Part shown: piece after piece, positions 24,778-33,274 of the stretch
Position numbering within the stretch: position 1 is the first letter of the stretch
How the letters are laid out: every line of letters begins with the position of its first letter
Assembly: GCF_024213375.1 (NCBI RefSeq)
Contig: NZ_JANAVJ010000014.1
Location: 35,859 to 99,858 of the forward strand
Source of the DNA: Paenibacillus sp. MZ04-78.2
GTDB taxonomy: Bacteria; Bacillota; Bacilli; Paenibacillales; NBRC-103111
Reading direction: 5' to 3'
Length of the DNA stretch: 64,000 bases
Notes under the pieces: model-generated
The model's input: the letters and a program-made list of their open reading frames with translations, nothing else
Told to the model about the DNA's origin: nothing
Databases searched by the model: none
Program-made: the position numbers and the translations under genes

Positions 24778-26052
24778 TCATGATACGGCTTCGCCTTTCT
24801 TTTCTTTCGAGAAGCGTTCCGTCTTGTACCATTTCGTCTCCTGACGAAACAGCACTCGTTTGATTTCCAAAAATAAGGCATACATGACCAACGCGATCCA
24901 CAGCTGGGAATACGTAAAATACATCAGCAGAACGATCGCAAAATTTTTCAGCGTAAATTCCGTCTTTTCGATACTGAGCGCAATCATCACTTCCGTGGCG
25001 TACAGGAAGAACGCCAGAATCCACAAGATGATCGAAACGATGCCCACATTTAGATGCAAATCGACAAACAGGTTGATGACGAACAGCAGGTCCGATACGA
25101 TGACGCCCATAAAAAACATGAAGTACGTAAAAAAGAAGTACACCAAATCAAACACGATCCGCTTCTTTTTCAGCGAGAACAGATGCCGCATAAATTTCAG
25201 CACGACGTATTGATTGCCGCGCGCCCACCGGGTCCGCTGCTTCCACCATACCTTCCACGTTTCCGGCTCCTGCTCCCACGTGATGGCGGCGGGAAAGAAC
25301 CGGATATAATAGCCGGCATCGTAGACGCGGATCGTCAGCTCAGTATCTTCGGCGAGCGCCTTCTCGTCCCAGCCTCCCAACTGTTCGATCAGACTGCGGC
25401 GGATGGCGAAGTTCGTTCCCGGAATCGTCGTCACCCCGAACCAATTGAAGCGGCCGGCCTGAGCCATCCACTGGAAGGAAATGGTCTCGATGTTAATGAA
25501 GCGCGTGAGCAGGTTACAGGCTGCGTTCACGACGCGGAATTTCCCGACAATGACCCCAGCCGCCGGATCATTCTGCATCGCCAGAACCAGATAATGAACG
25601 GCCTTCCGTTCCGGCGTATTGTCCGCATCGTAGACGACGATAATTTCGCCGCTGGAATGGAGCAAGCCTTGGTTCAGCGCGCCGGACTTGCCTTTGCCCG
25701 CATTGGGCGGCTTGGTGTGCACCACTTTGACGCACGGATATTTGGCCGCGTAGCTGTCCGCGATTTCGCCCGTCCGGTCCGACGAATTATCGTTGACGAC
25801 GATGATCTCCAGCCGGTCCTTCGGGTAATCGAGCCGGACCATCGCTTTAATCGTGCGCTCGATCACGACCTCCTCGTTGTGCGCGGGAATCAGGATGCTC
25901 ACTTTGGGAAGCGGGGCTTTGGTTTGCTCCCACTTTTCAATCGGCCTCCTGTACCGCAAATAATGCAGGTACCCCCCTTGCATCAGAAACATATGGTACA
26001 AGAGCATGATCCAGATCATCGTTAGCGATGTGTAAAATAAAATTTCAGCCAT
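24778..26052 (-). CDS. ydaM: Processive family 2 glycosyltransferase (YdaM-like)
   Basis: The 424-aa membrane enzyme has an N-terminal helix, a GT2 catalytic domain and three or four C-terminal helices. Catalytic motifs are Asp88 (VNDNS), DAD at 142-144, ED at 236-237 and QRTRW at 272-276, the set found in BcsA, IcaA and HAS. It would polymerise and extrude a beta-linked polysaccharide; sugar identity is not readable. The ATG at 26052 follows GAGGAG and overlaps the upstream stop by 8 bases; the longer frame starts with TTG and lacks support. There is no PilZ domain, in keeping with c-di-GMP sensing by the YdaK-like partner. Confidence 0.92.
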   Translation of the reverse strand: MAEILFYTSLTMIWIMLLYHMFLMQGGYLHYLRYRRPIEKWEQTKAPLPKVSILIPAHNEEVVIERTIKAMVRLDYPKDRLEIIVVNDNSSDRTGEIADSYAAKYPCVKVVHTKPPNAGKGKSGALNQGLLHSSGEIIVVYDADNTPERKAVHYLVLAMQNDPAAGVIVGKFRVVNAACNLLTRFINIETISFQWMAQAGRFNWFGVTTIPGTNFAIRRSLIEQLGGWDEKALAEDTELTIRVYDAGYYIRFFPAAITWEQEPETWKVWWKQRTRWARGNQYVVLKFMRHLFSLKKKRIVFDLVYFFFTYFMFFMGVIVSDLLFVINLFVDLHLNVGIVSIILWILAFFLYATEVMIALSIEKTEFTLKNFAIVLLMYFTYSQLWIALVMYALFLEIKRVLFRQETKWYKTERFSKEKKGEAVS

Positions 26053-27793
26053 GGGTGCTCCGCTCCTCAAACAACTGCTTTCGTAAGCTCATGCGAATAC
26101 GAAGCGTATAGATCAGAAACGCAATGACCGCCAGAGCAACGACCGCCGCAATGCCCCATAAAATTTTTTGCGAAACTCCCATATCCCCCAGTTCCGGCAG
26201 CTGGCGGGTAGCGGTCGTCAGTACAAGCGGCGTATTCGTACGGTCCACCGCTTGAAACCGCTCCGACGGCTTATGCTCCAGACGCTTCAAGTCGATCCAT
26301 TCCAGCCCGGGGACGCTTTCTACCGCCGCGAGAAATTCCTTCAGCCGATCCGCCCCGAGATACGGATGATAAAACATGCCGATGACGCCGCCGCTCACGA
26401 ATTGCATTTGCCGCACTTTTCTGGCCGTATCCGCAGCCGTCGAAGACGAGACGGCATCGTAGTAGCCGATCGTCTCGGGCAGCAGGGTCATGCCGTGCAG
26501 AAATGCCGGGGCCGTGACATAGGGAGCCGTGTTCATCCGCTGCCAATCGCGGTCGCCCAATTGAACCTGCCCGAGCACGTATTGAAAATATTCGGCTGCG
26601 ACCCGGTACCCTTCCTGACTCATCGTATAGTGCGGAGCCTCGAAGCCGAGCGGATACAGCCCAAGCTCCGTCAGCTCCTTAATGCCGCTCTCCAGCCGAT
26701 GGCGGGTATACGATTCGTTGAATTGCCTGTTCTTCTCTACGTAGCTCTCGTACGCTTCCTTGCTCGGAAAGTCGTGCCGATGCCGGACTGTAACCTCCCG
26801 GTCAGGCTCGTCCATGATCGGGGCATTGTTTTCCACATCCCAGAACTCGAAGCCTTCTCCGGTCTCCGACTGCCTGTATTGGTGCGTATATCCGTGCAGA
26901 ACGATGCTTGCGCCGCGCTTCTGCAGCTCCCTCAGCACCTCCACCAATTTCGGCATATCTTTCAAACGCTGCTGCTTGTGCGTGACCGGATTCGTATACA
27001 CCGGGATGAGCGCGATCATATAAGGAATGCCCTTTTCCTCCAAAACCTCGCCTGCCGCCTTCAGCAATTCGGGATCGGACTGCGGGTGGATGTCCTCCAG
27101 GCGAATGTAGGCCGGACGGCCTGCCGCAGGCTGTTCCCGGAAAAAGGGATAGAGCCCTTCTCCCAGATAGTATAGAAACGGCACGTCCAGATTGACGGCG
27201 GAAAAATAAAAGCTGTTCCGGTCAACGGCAAGCAATGGAAACGCCTGATCCCCTTTCCAGCCCCGCAGAATCGCTTCCCCTTGACGGAGCGCGATCTGCG
27301 CAATCGGATAGGTCTGCTCCAGCAGATCGTAGGAGGAGGAGTCTTGCTTCGATACTTTATGAATCTCAACTTTCTGCTCTGCCGATACGAACGAAAAGCG
27401 TTCGCCGAGCTGCCCGACATTGTCGCCGACAGCCAGAACCGGTCCGCGGTATGCCCCCATGAGCTGCACAGCCTGCTGCGGCAGAGATTTGGGCACCGCT
27501 CCGTAATACACCAAATGCGAAATGTCGCGAAGGTCGTCGCTCTCCACGGCTTCGTCGCTTTTGAACACGACATTCCTTGTAAAATGGCCCAGCAGAAGAT
27601 CCAGATTCCGGACCGATTCGCTAAGCGTCCCATCCTCCGTCGTATACACAACCAATATTTTGCGTGCTTCGTCCGCTTCTTTAGCCGACGAAGCCCACGT
27701 CCCGTGCGAAAGCAGAAGCAGCAGCAACGCGCCAAGCCAGACGACGGTCCGTAACGTTCTATGGAATGTATTGCTCAAGCTCATAGCTCGCAT
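26045..27793 (-). CDS. ydaL: DUF2334 polysaccharide deacetylase-like protein (YdaL-like)
   Basis: The 582-aa product has an N-terminal signal/anchor, a large extracellular domain and a C-terminal membrane helix (ILWGIAAVVALAVIAFLIY). The middle region shows deacetylase-like NodB-fold elements: RLEDIHP, ALIPVYTNP, SIVLHGYTHQY and MFYHPYLG, consistent with DUF2334. Metal-binding residues (Asp, two His) appear kept. It may modify or process the exopolysaccharide outside the cell. ATG 27793 with AAGGAG ten bases upstream is used; it overlaps the upstream gene by 35 bp. Confidence 0.82.
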   Translation of the reverse strand: MRAMSLSNTFHRTLRTVVWLGALLLLLLSHGTWASSAKEADEARKILVVYTTEDGTLSESVRNLDLLLGHFTRNVVFKSDEAVESDDLRDISHLVYYGAVPKSLPQQAVQLMGAYRGPVLAVGDNVGQLGERFSFVSAEQKVEIHKVSKQDSSSYDLLEQTYPIAQIALRQGEAILRGWKGDQAFPLLAVDRNSFYFSAVNLDVPFLYYLGEGLYPFFREQPAAGRPAYIRLEDIHPQSDPELLKAAGEVLEEKGIPYMIALIPVYTNPVTHKQQRLKDMPKLVEVLRELQKRGASIVLHGYTHQYRQSETGEGFEFWDVENNAPIMDEPDREVTVRHRHDFPSKEAYESYVEKNRQFNESYTRHRLESGIKELTELGLYPLGFEAPHYTMSQEGYRVAAEYFQYVLGQVQLGDRDWQRMNTAPYVTAPAFLHGMTLLPETIGYYDAVSSSTAADTARKVRQMQFVSGGVIGMFYHPYLGADRLKEFLAAVESVPGLEWIDLKRLEHKPSERFQAVDRTNTPLVLTTATRQLPELGDMGVSQKILWGIAAVVALAVIAFLIYTLRIRMSLRKQLFEERSTHG

Positions 27794-28613
27794 TTTGCAC
27801 CAGCTCCTTCGCGTCGCCCAGTCCCTCGTTATAGCTTGAAACACCGAAAGCTACATTTAGCGTAACGGTTTGTTTCTGATTGGCAAGCACATGAGTTTTG
27901 AACAAGCCTCCGATTTTTCCGATGACGATATCCGCATTTTCTTCCTCCGTGTTCGACAAAATGACAGCAAACGTGTCGTCGGCAATCCGAAACTTGCGGT
28001 CGCTCATTCTCGTCTTGTCCCATAAAATACCAGAAAGGGATTGCAGCAAATGAAGCGTCTCCTTGGCGCCGTACAGCTTTTGAAATTGCTCGAAGTACTT
28101 GACCTGAATCAGAAGAAGAGAAAAGGGCGCGCCGGTTCTTCTCGAACGCTTGAACTCATCCTCCATTTCGAACAAGAAGCGTTTGTAATTGTCGAAGCCC
28201 GTCGCTTCGTCGATGATGACAAGCTGATCGAACTTCTCCTTCATCTCTTGATTTTCGGCTGCCATCGTCATGACCCGCTTGTGAAGCATGCCGGTGACGA
28301 CCGGCGCCGCAAGGATCGCCGCCATCCAGATGACGATCTCTCCCGCAGACAGGAAGATCGCGGAGGAAACGAACGCTTTCCACAACAGAATCGATCCGAA
28401 CACAAACATGACGGCGAGACTGAGGCCGAGACCGGTCACCAAGCCAAATACCGTCCCTGCGAAGCCAATAAGCAGGACGGCAGCCAGCAAAAGCGCCTTG
28501 CTCCAGGAGAGCGGAGGAAAACCGACCGCAAAAAAGCAGGCAAGCGGCGTAAGCAGCAGCAAGAGAAGCTGATAGAAGAGATAGGTTTGATTTTTAGCGT
28601 ATAAGCCCTTCAT
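27759..28613 (-). CDS. ydaK: Degenerate GGDEF c-di-GMP receptor (YdaK-like)
   Basis: The 284-aa protein has four or five N-terminal membrane helices (residues 10-110) and a GGDEF-fold domain (about 130-284). The active-site motif is ADDTF (211-215) instead of GGDEF, so cyclase activity should be lost. The inhibitory-site motif RxxD is intact as RMSD (202-205), at the usual distance upstream. This is the pattern of an effector that binds c-di-GMP, as shown for B. subtilis YdaK and Listeria PssE. The start ATG 28613 overlaps the YdaJ-like stop by 20 bp. Confidence 0.87.
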   Translation of the reverse strand: MKGLYAKNQTYLFYQLLLLLLTPLACFFAVGFPPLSWSKALLLAAVLLIGFAGTVFGLVTGLGLSLAVMFVFGSILLWKAFVSSAIFLSAGEIVIWMAAILAAPVVTGMLHKRVMTMAAENQEMKEKFDQLVIIDEATGFDNYKRFLFEMEDEFKRSRRTGAPFSLLLIQVKYFEQFQKLYGAKETLHLLQSLSGILWDKTRMSDRKFRIADDTFAVILSNTEEENADIVIGKIGGLFKTHVLANQKQTVTLNVAFGVSSYNEGLGDAKELVQNASYELEQYIP

Positions 28614-29730
28614 CGTACATTTTCCTTTCCGCCAGCAACGGAACGAGGTTGTCGAAAATATGCGTTTCGTCGTCGAACACAAAACCGCCATACCATTCGT
28701 TCGCGGGATTCAAGATTTGAAAGCGCAGCATCCGGTAATACAGCGATTGGGCAAACTCCCTGTCCCCAAGCTCAACAGCGCTCAGGATCGCTAACCCGTA
28801 TGCCGCCGGAGATTCGAAGTCCACCGCGGGCATTTTGGATTGAGCATGGTACCTTCCGTACAGGACGTCATACTTATTGAACTGTTCCTTGAGCAAGGAC
28901 CAAACTTCGTTAGAGGGAATACCGGCTTGGGCGCGATGGTAAACAATGTACAGCTGATCGATCCAGTTGATCTCGTCGTTGTACAGATACGTTCCTTTAT
29001 CAAAATCGTAGGAGAAAGGGAACCACGCGTCGCGCGTCGGGAGGTTCTTCAGAAAATCGACCGTGCTCCGGTAAACCGGTTCGCTCAGCTTACCGCGCTC
29101 GTACATCGCTTTGAACGCTGAGACATGCAAGTAGGACAAGGTAAGGATATGGCTTTTCCATGCGGAGGTGTGGTCGTAGAAGTCAGAGAAACGGCCGTCC
29201 GTAACCATGTTTTGGGCCACGCTGCCAGAGATCGTATCGGCCAGCGCTGTATAAGCTGGCTTGCCCCATCGGCTGCCGGCCTTGTACAAGGCATCCGCAA
29301 TCCGCAAATCGTCGATCAAGGCGTTGGTGGCGACCGTTTCGGACGACGTGCCGACCTTCCAGGAAATCCAACCGTCCTCTTTGAGAAAACGGGCTCGAAG
29401 GACACCGACATTTTGTTCGAACAAGCCCTTGTCGTCCTTCTCGACCGCGTACTGAAGCCATAGCCCGATCGATTCGGAAAGCGCCTCTTCGCCCTGCGCC
29501 ACATCCCGGTTCGCTGCTATGCGAGGCTTCAAATTCGTTTTCAGCGTCTCGTCCGCGTTCACCATGTGCCGTCGGATAAAAATTTCTCCGGGCAGCCTGT
29601 CGCTCCGGAGCTCCGGAGCGTCCGCCGTTTCTTTCGAAGCATTCGATGCGAATGGCCCTCCGGCCAGTATAAAAGCGGCGGCGGCAATCAGCATAACCAA
29701 TAGAGCAACGGTAACATAGACCAGCCTCAT
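28594..29730 (-). CDS. ydaJ: Secreted/anchored GH8-like protein (YdaJ-like), first gene of the exopolysaccharide operon
   Basis: The 378-aa product has an N-terminal signal anchor (VALLVMLIAAAAFILAGG) and an (alpha/alpha)6-type domain related to glycoside hydrolase family 8 enzymes such as BcsZ. Typical elements include an early Glu in QGEEALSESIGLWL and later DEINWIDQLY and FESPAAYGLAI. Such enzymes trim the nascent glucan or related polymer. It heads a set of five tightly overlapping genes in the order of B. subtilis ydaJKLMN. No c-di-GMP riboswitch is seen upstream. Confidence 0.82.
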   Translation of the reverse strand: MRLVYVTVALLVMLIAAAAFILAGGPFASNASKETADAPELRSDRLPGEIFIRRHMVNADETLKTNLKPRIAANRDVAQGEEALSESIGLWLQYAVEKDDKGLFEQNVGVLRARFLKEDGWISWKVGTSSETVATNALIDDLRIADALYKAGSRWGKPAYTALADTISGSVAQNMVTDGRFSDFYDHTSAWKSHILTLSYLHVSAFKAMYERGKLSEPVYRSTVDFLKNLPTRDAWFPFSYDFDKGTYLYNDEINWIDQLYIVYHRAQAGIPSNEVWSLLKEQFNKYDVLYGRYHAQSKMPAVDFESPAAYGLAILSAVELGDREFAQSLYYRMLRFQILNPANEWYGGFVFDDETHIFDNLVPLLAERKMYDEGLIR

Positions 29731-30567
29731 TTTCGTTTTCCGTTCTTCCTTTCCTATCCGGCAGCGACAGCTTCAAATGTCTGCGATCCCTTGAATGTAT
29801 TGCGATACCTTGGGCTTCCGGACGGAAGCTGCCGTGCAGTCACGTTCGTTTTTTCACAAGCATACTGTCATCGTAGTACCCCGCTTTTTAGTCTCGAACT
29901 ATATTAGTCTTCATTCGGATATTCCATCCAGGCATACTGCCCGGCAGCGTCCGACAACTGCGGGTTATGATTTTTGGTGCAAAAGCGACCATGACATCCG
30001 TTTCGATCAATGCCATTTCATCGTTCCCGCTCCTTTTTCATCATCTCTCTCTGAATCGCGATCCAATATTTCCGGTTTTTGTCTCCCCGCATCACCCTTA
30101 TTCTTTCTAAAGAACAACTTTCACTCACTTTACCAACCGCTTCTAAACAAAATCTGAACATCTTTTGACAAAAATTCCAGCCGTTTGAGTCTGCCCGCAG
30201 CAAGAACTTGCTGAAAAACAAGCAAAAAGGGCAAGTATGTCTTTTTCCCAATTCATCCAAATTTTAATTTTGTTAAATAATTAACATTTTTTCGTTTTAA
30301 ATTCAGAAAAGGACGAAACTTTGATATGATCATAAATAGGAAGACAACAGTCTTCTGCTGTTCGTTCAAATGAACTATTTTGCCGTGGAAGCGGTCTTTT
30401 TAACAAACAGATTGCTTTTTACATACTGAAAGAGACACCCATGCCACTACGCGGCACCATCAGATGATGAAATACAGTTATTTCAGGATAGGAGGGCGCG
30501 AATTTTGGCACTCAATTACACGACAATGGGGTCGGGTTTGTACGGTTTGCGCAAAGGAGATGCGACG
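29731..30567. other. Long intergenic region upstream of ydaJ and of the response regulator
   Basis: No convincing gene is seen. On the minus strand a 42-codon frame (30016-29888, MALIETDVMV ...) has AAAGGAG upstream with poor spacing, and a 6-bp hairpin lies near 29810-29826. A TGTTAA/TTAACA inverted repeat is at 30271-30286. On the plus strand an AGGAGGG (about 30489-30495) precedes an in-frame TTG (30505) of the regulator gene. Promoters for both flanking genes must lie here, but no strong -35/-10 pair stands out. Confidence 0.5.
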
Positions 30568-31707
30568 ATGATTCGGATGATTCTTGCAGACGACGAAGCG
30601 CTGGCTCTGTTCAGCTTGCAAAAGCAGCTTGACAAGCTGCACGGCGGCGTTATTGCGGGAGCCTATCAGAATGCGGAAGAAGCCGTCGAGGCGGTGCTGC
30701 GAGAGAAGCCGGATGCCGTCTTTTTGGACATCGATATGCCGGAGCTGAGCGGCTTGGAAGCAGCCGAGATCATCATGTCGCACCTGCCGGAAACCGAGAT
30801 CATCTTTGTGACGGCGTACGAGGAGTATGCGCTCAAGGCTTTCGAGCTGGCGGCGATCGACTATTTGCTGAAGCCTGTCTCCACGCAAAGGCTTGCCAAA
30901 ACATTAGTCCGGCTGTCGCAGGCCAAAGCCGCCAAGACCAGACCGGATCACTCCGCGGTTAGGCCGTCCGCGAGGACGAAGGAGCAGATTACGATCCACT
31001 GCTTTCAGACGCTGGAGGTCGATACCGGCGAATCCGGGCCCGTGCATTGGCGAACGAACAAAGCGCAGGAGCTATTTGCCTACCTCGTCCACCTTCGGGA
31101 CCAGCCTGTGCGCAAAGATGCGCTGCTGGAACTGTTCTGGCCCGATATCGACCCGAAGAAAGGCTACACGCAGCTCTACACCACCATCTACCAAATCCGC
31201 AAAACGGCAAGCGCCGTTCATCCCGGCATCCGCATCGTCAGCGGGGATAAAGGGTACCGGCTTGAGCTGAACGGGGTCGGCGTTGACGTGGTGACTTGGG
31301 AGGAAGGACTGCAGGCGGCCCCGCCGCTCGGCGAGCAAACGCTCGCGCGGCATTTGCAATTGCTGGAGCTGTATCGCGGCGACTATCTGGAGGATTGCGG
31401 CTATTGGTGGGCGGAGAACGAGCGGGAGCGGCTGCGTATACTGTGGTACCGGCATGCGATGCGCGTCGCGGCTTTTCTGGAAACGCGGGATAGTACGGCG
31501 GAAGCTTTCCAGCTCTATTACCTCATCCAGCGCCGATTCCCGTTCACTGAAGAGGTGTATTGGGCGCTGATCAAGCTCTTTATGTATATCGGAGACCGGG
31601 TATCTGTGGAACGGCAGTACGATATGCTATCGCAAATGCTGCACGAAGAATTCGGTACGAAACCGGCAAGAACGCTTGAGCAGTGGTGCCGGGAGCGGGT
31701 TGTGTGA
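30568..31707 (+). CDS. Response regulator with C-terminal BTAD/SARP-type domain
   Basis: The 379-aa product has a receiver domain (residues 3-115) with acidic pocket DDE (8-10), phospho-acceptor Asp54 (FLDIDMPELSG), Thr (VTAYEE) and Lys (LKPVS). A winged-helix region (about 150-235, RTNKAQELFAYLVHL ... DKGYRLEL) and a bacterial transcriptional activation domain rich in helices (240-375) follow. It is a SARP-like response regulator architecture common in Paenibacillaceae. ATG 30568 with AAAGGAGATG is chosen; a TTG at 30505 with its own AGGAGG would add 21 residues ahead of the receiver domain. The cognate kinase is not certain; the gene downstream is convergent. Confidence 0.85.
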   Translation: MIRMILADDEALALFSLQKQLDKLHGGVIAGAYQNAEEAVEAVLREKPDAVFLDIDMPELSGLEAAEIIMSHLPETEIIFVTAYEEYALKAFELAAIDYLLKPVSTQRLAKTLVRLSQAKAAKTRPDHSAVRPSARTKEQITIHCFQTLEVDTGESGPVHWRTNKAQELFAYLVHLRDQPVRKDALLELFWPDIDPKKGYTQLYTTIYQIRKTASAVHPGIRIVSGDKGYRLELNGVGVDVVTWEEGLQAAPPLGEQTLARHLQLLELYRGDYLEDCGYWWAENERERLRILWYRHAMRVAAFLETRDSTAEAFQLYYLIQRRFPFTEEVYWALIKLFMYIGDRVSVERQYDMLSQMLHEEFGTKPARTLEQWCRERVV

Positions 31708-31737
31708 ACTACCCGCTCTTCATTTTGACGGAACCGG

Positions 31738-32820
31738 TCAAGGCAAAGCCGGAAGCCGGACGGTAAACGTCGTTCCCTGGCCGGGAACGCTCTGTACGGA
31801 GACGGAGCCCGTATGCATCTCAACGATCCGCTTGACGATCGCAAGCCCGAGCCCGCTCCCTCCCGTGCTTCGGTTGCGGGATTTGTCGGCCTTGTAGAAC
31901 CGCTCGAAAATATGCGCCACCTCGTTCTCGGAGATGCCGATCCCGGTATCAGAGATGAATATGACTGCCTGCTGTCCGTTGCGCTTAAGCTGGACGCCGA
32001 TCGTTCCGCCGACCGGGGTGAATTTGATGCTGTTGTGCAGAAGATTGACCCACACTTGGCTTAGTAAATCTTCGTCAGCCTCGATGCTGACGTCTTCCAG
32101 CGACACATCCATGTCGATTCCTTTATCATGCCACTGCGGCTCGCACGCCAGAATGAGGCTGCGCAGCTGCTTGTCGAGCCGGTACCGCCTCCGCTCGAAC
32201 GGATGATGGTCGGATTCGAGGGAGGTCAGCTTCAGCAGGTTTTCGCTCAGCTTGGACAGTCTGGCGCTTTCCTTTTCGATGATGCCGAGATAACGCATCC
32301 GTTCCTCCCGGCTGAGCTCGTCGCTCTGCAGGATGCGGGCAAAGCCGCCGATCGACGTCAACGGCGACTGGATCTCATGGGAAACGTTGGAGATGAACTC
32401 CTGGCGCATTTTTTCCATCTGATTGAGCTCGACGGCCATGTGGTTAATGCTTTCGACGAGCTCGCCGAACTGGTCCGTGACGCGCTCATTCGGGGGGATT
32501 TTGACGGTGAAATCACCTTTGGCAATCCGCCGCATAGCATTGATCATCGGCCGGAACCTTTCCATGTGCTTATCGTGAAAAATCACTCCGATCGTCCCCA
32601 TAAGCCCCATGCTGGTAACAAATGCAATCAATTGGGTAAATAGCTGGCCGACGTAATCGGAAGGTTGGCTTCCAACCACCTCCAGCAAATAGTGGATGAA
32701 GACATAGGCGGCCGACCAGCTCGCCGTCGAAAATAAAAGCAATAAGCAAATCCCGAAGAGGCTCTTCAAAAATCTCCATCCGCGCCCCAGTACCCGATTC
32801 CCCCAGTGCTGTACTTCCAC
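31738..32820 (-). CDS. Membrane sensor histidine kinase (HAMP-HisKA-HATPase)
   Basis: The 360-aa kinase has two N-terminal helices (about 20-45 and 60-82) with only a short external loop, a HAMP segment, HisKA with His148 (NVSHEIQSPLTS), and HATPase boxes N (NLLHNSIKFTP), G1 (DTGIGI) and G2 (GGSGLGLAI). The tiny external loop suggests sensing of membrane stress or a transporter partner. GTG 32820 follows AAGGAGGG by six or seven bases. No OmpR-type regulator precedes it; instead the tail of an ABC exporter lies immediately upstream. Confidence 0.9.
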   Translation of the reverse strand: MEVQHWGNRVLGRGWRFLKSLFGICLLLLFSTASWSAAYVFIHYLLEVVGSQPSDYVGQLFTQLIAFVTSMGLMGTIGVIFHDKHMERFRPMINAMRRIAKGDFTVKIPPNERVTDQFGELVESINHMAVELNQMEKMRQEFISNVSHEIQSPLTSIGGFARILQSDELSREERMRYLGIIEKESARLSKLSENLLKLTSLESDHHPFERRRYRLDKQLRSLILACEPQWHDKGIDMDVSLEDVSIEADEDLLSQVWVNLLHNSIKFTPVGGTIGVQLKRNGQQAVIFISDTGIGISENEVAHIFERFYKADKSRNRSTGGSGLGLAIVKRIVEMHTGSVSVQSVPGQGTTFTVRLPALP

Positions 32821-32843
32821 TCCAGTCCCTCCTTATCGTTCGT

Positions 32844-33020
32844 TCAAGCCTGCTCTTGAATGCGAAGCTGCTGTGCGGCAAATTCGCGGTACAGCGCATG
32901 CGTTTGGAACAGCTGTTCGCGCGTGCCGATGTTCGTCACCTCGCTTCTCTCAAGAAAGACGATTGGGTACGCATCCACCACGGTCGACAGCCGGTGCGCA
33001 ATGATCAGCGTCGTCCAACT
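32844..33020 (-). pseudogene. C-terminal remnant of an ABC exporter (MsbA/multidrug type)
   Basis: Translation of the minus strand gives about 58 codons ending at TGA 32846-32844: TTLIIAHRLSTVVDAYPIVF, then LERSEVTNIGTREQL and a Gln-rich end. This is the H-loop and C-terminus of an exporter nucleotide-binding domain. The homology stops abruptly near 33020 with no Walker A/B part, so most of the gene has been deleted. Confidence 0.8.
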
Positions 33021-33121
33021 CCCATTCTATTTTCCTATAACGCTCTTCCGTTTGACAACCTGAACTTTGCGATACTTTTTTAAACGAAATATTAACGAAA
33101 AAGACTGGGACACCGGGAAAA

Positions 33122-33160
33122 GAAAAAAGCCTTCATCCGCCAAAAGCATCGGATCAAGGC
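33122..33160 (-). terminator. Terminator after the P450-reductase gene
   Basis: An 11-bp stem with one mismatch (33129-33139 with 33150-33160) is followed on the minus strand by six T. It lies about 115 bp past the P450 stop. Confidence 0.75.
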
Positions 33161-33274
33161 CGGCTGCGCAGCCGCAGCGTCATGTGGATATTCGTATAGG
33201 TATCCGTCAACATCGTCAGATGGCCGTTTCTTCCGCAGAACGTCTCATGATCTCGCTTACCGTCTCTTGTGCTG

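Noticed and set aside
30018-30260. 80-codon minus-strand frame upstream of ydaJ
   Set aside because: No ribosome site, unusual composition, and no domain; treated as non-coding.
29731-30480. c-di-GMP riboswitch upstream of the exopolysaccharide operon
   Set aside because: I looked for GEMM-I consensus parts on both strands and saw none.
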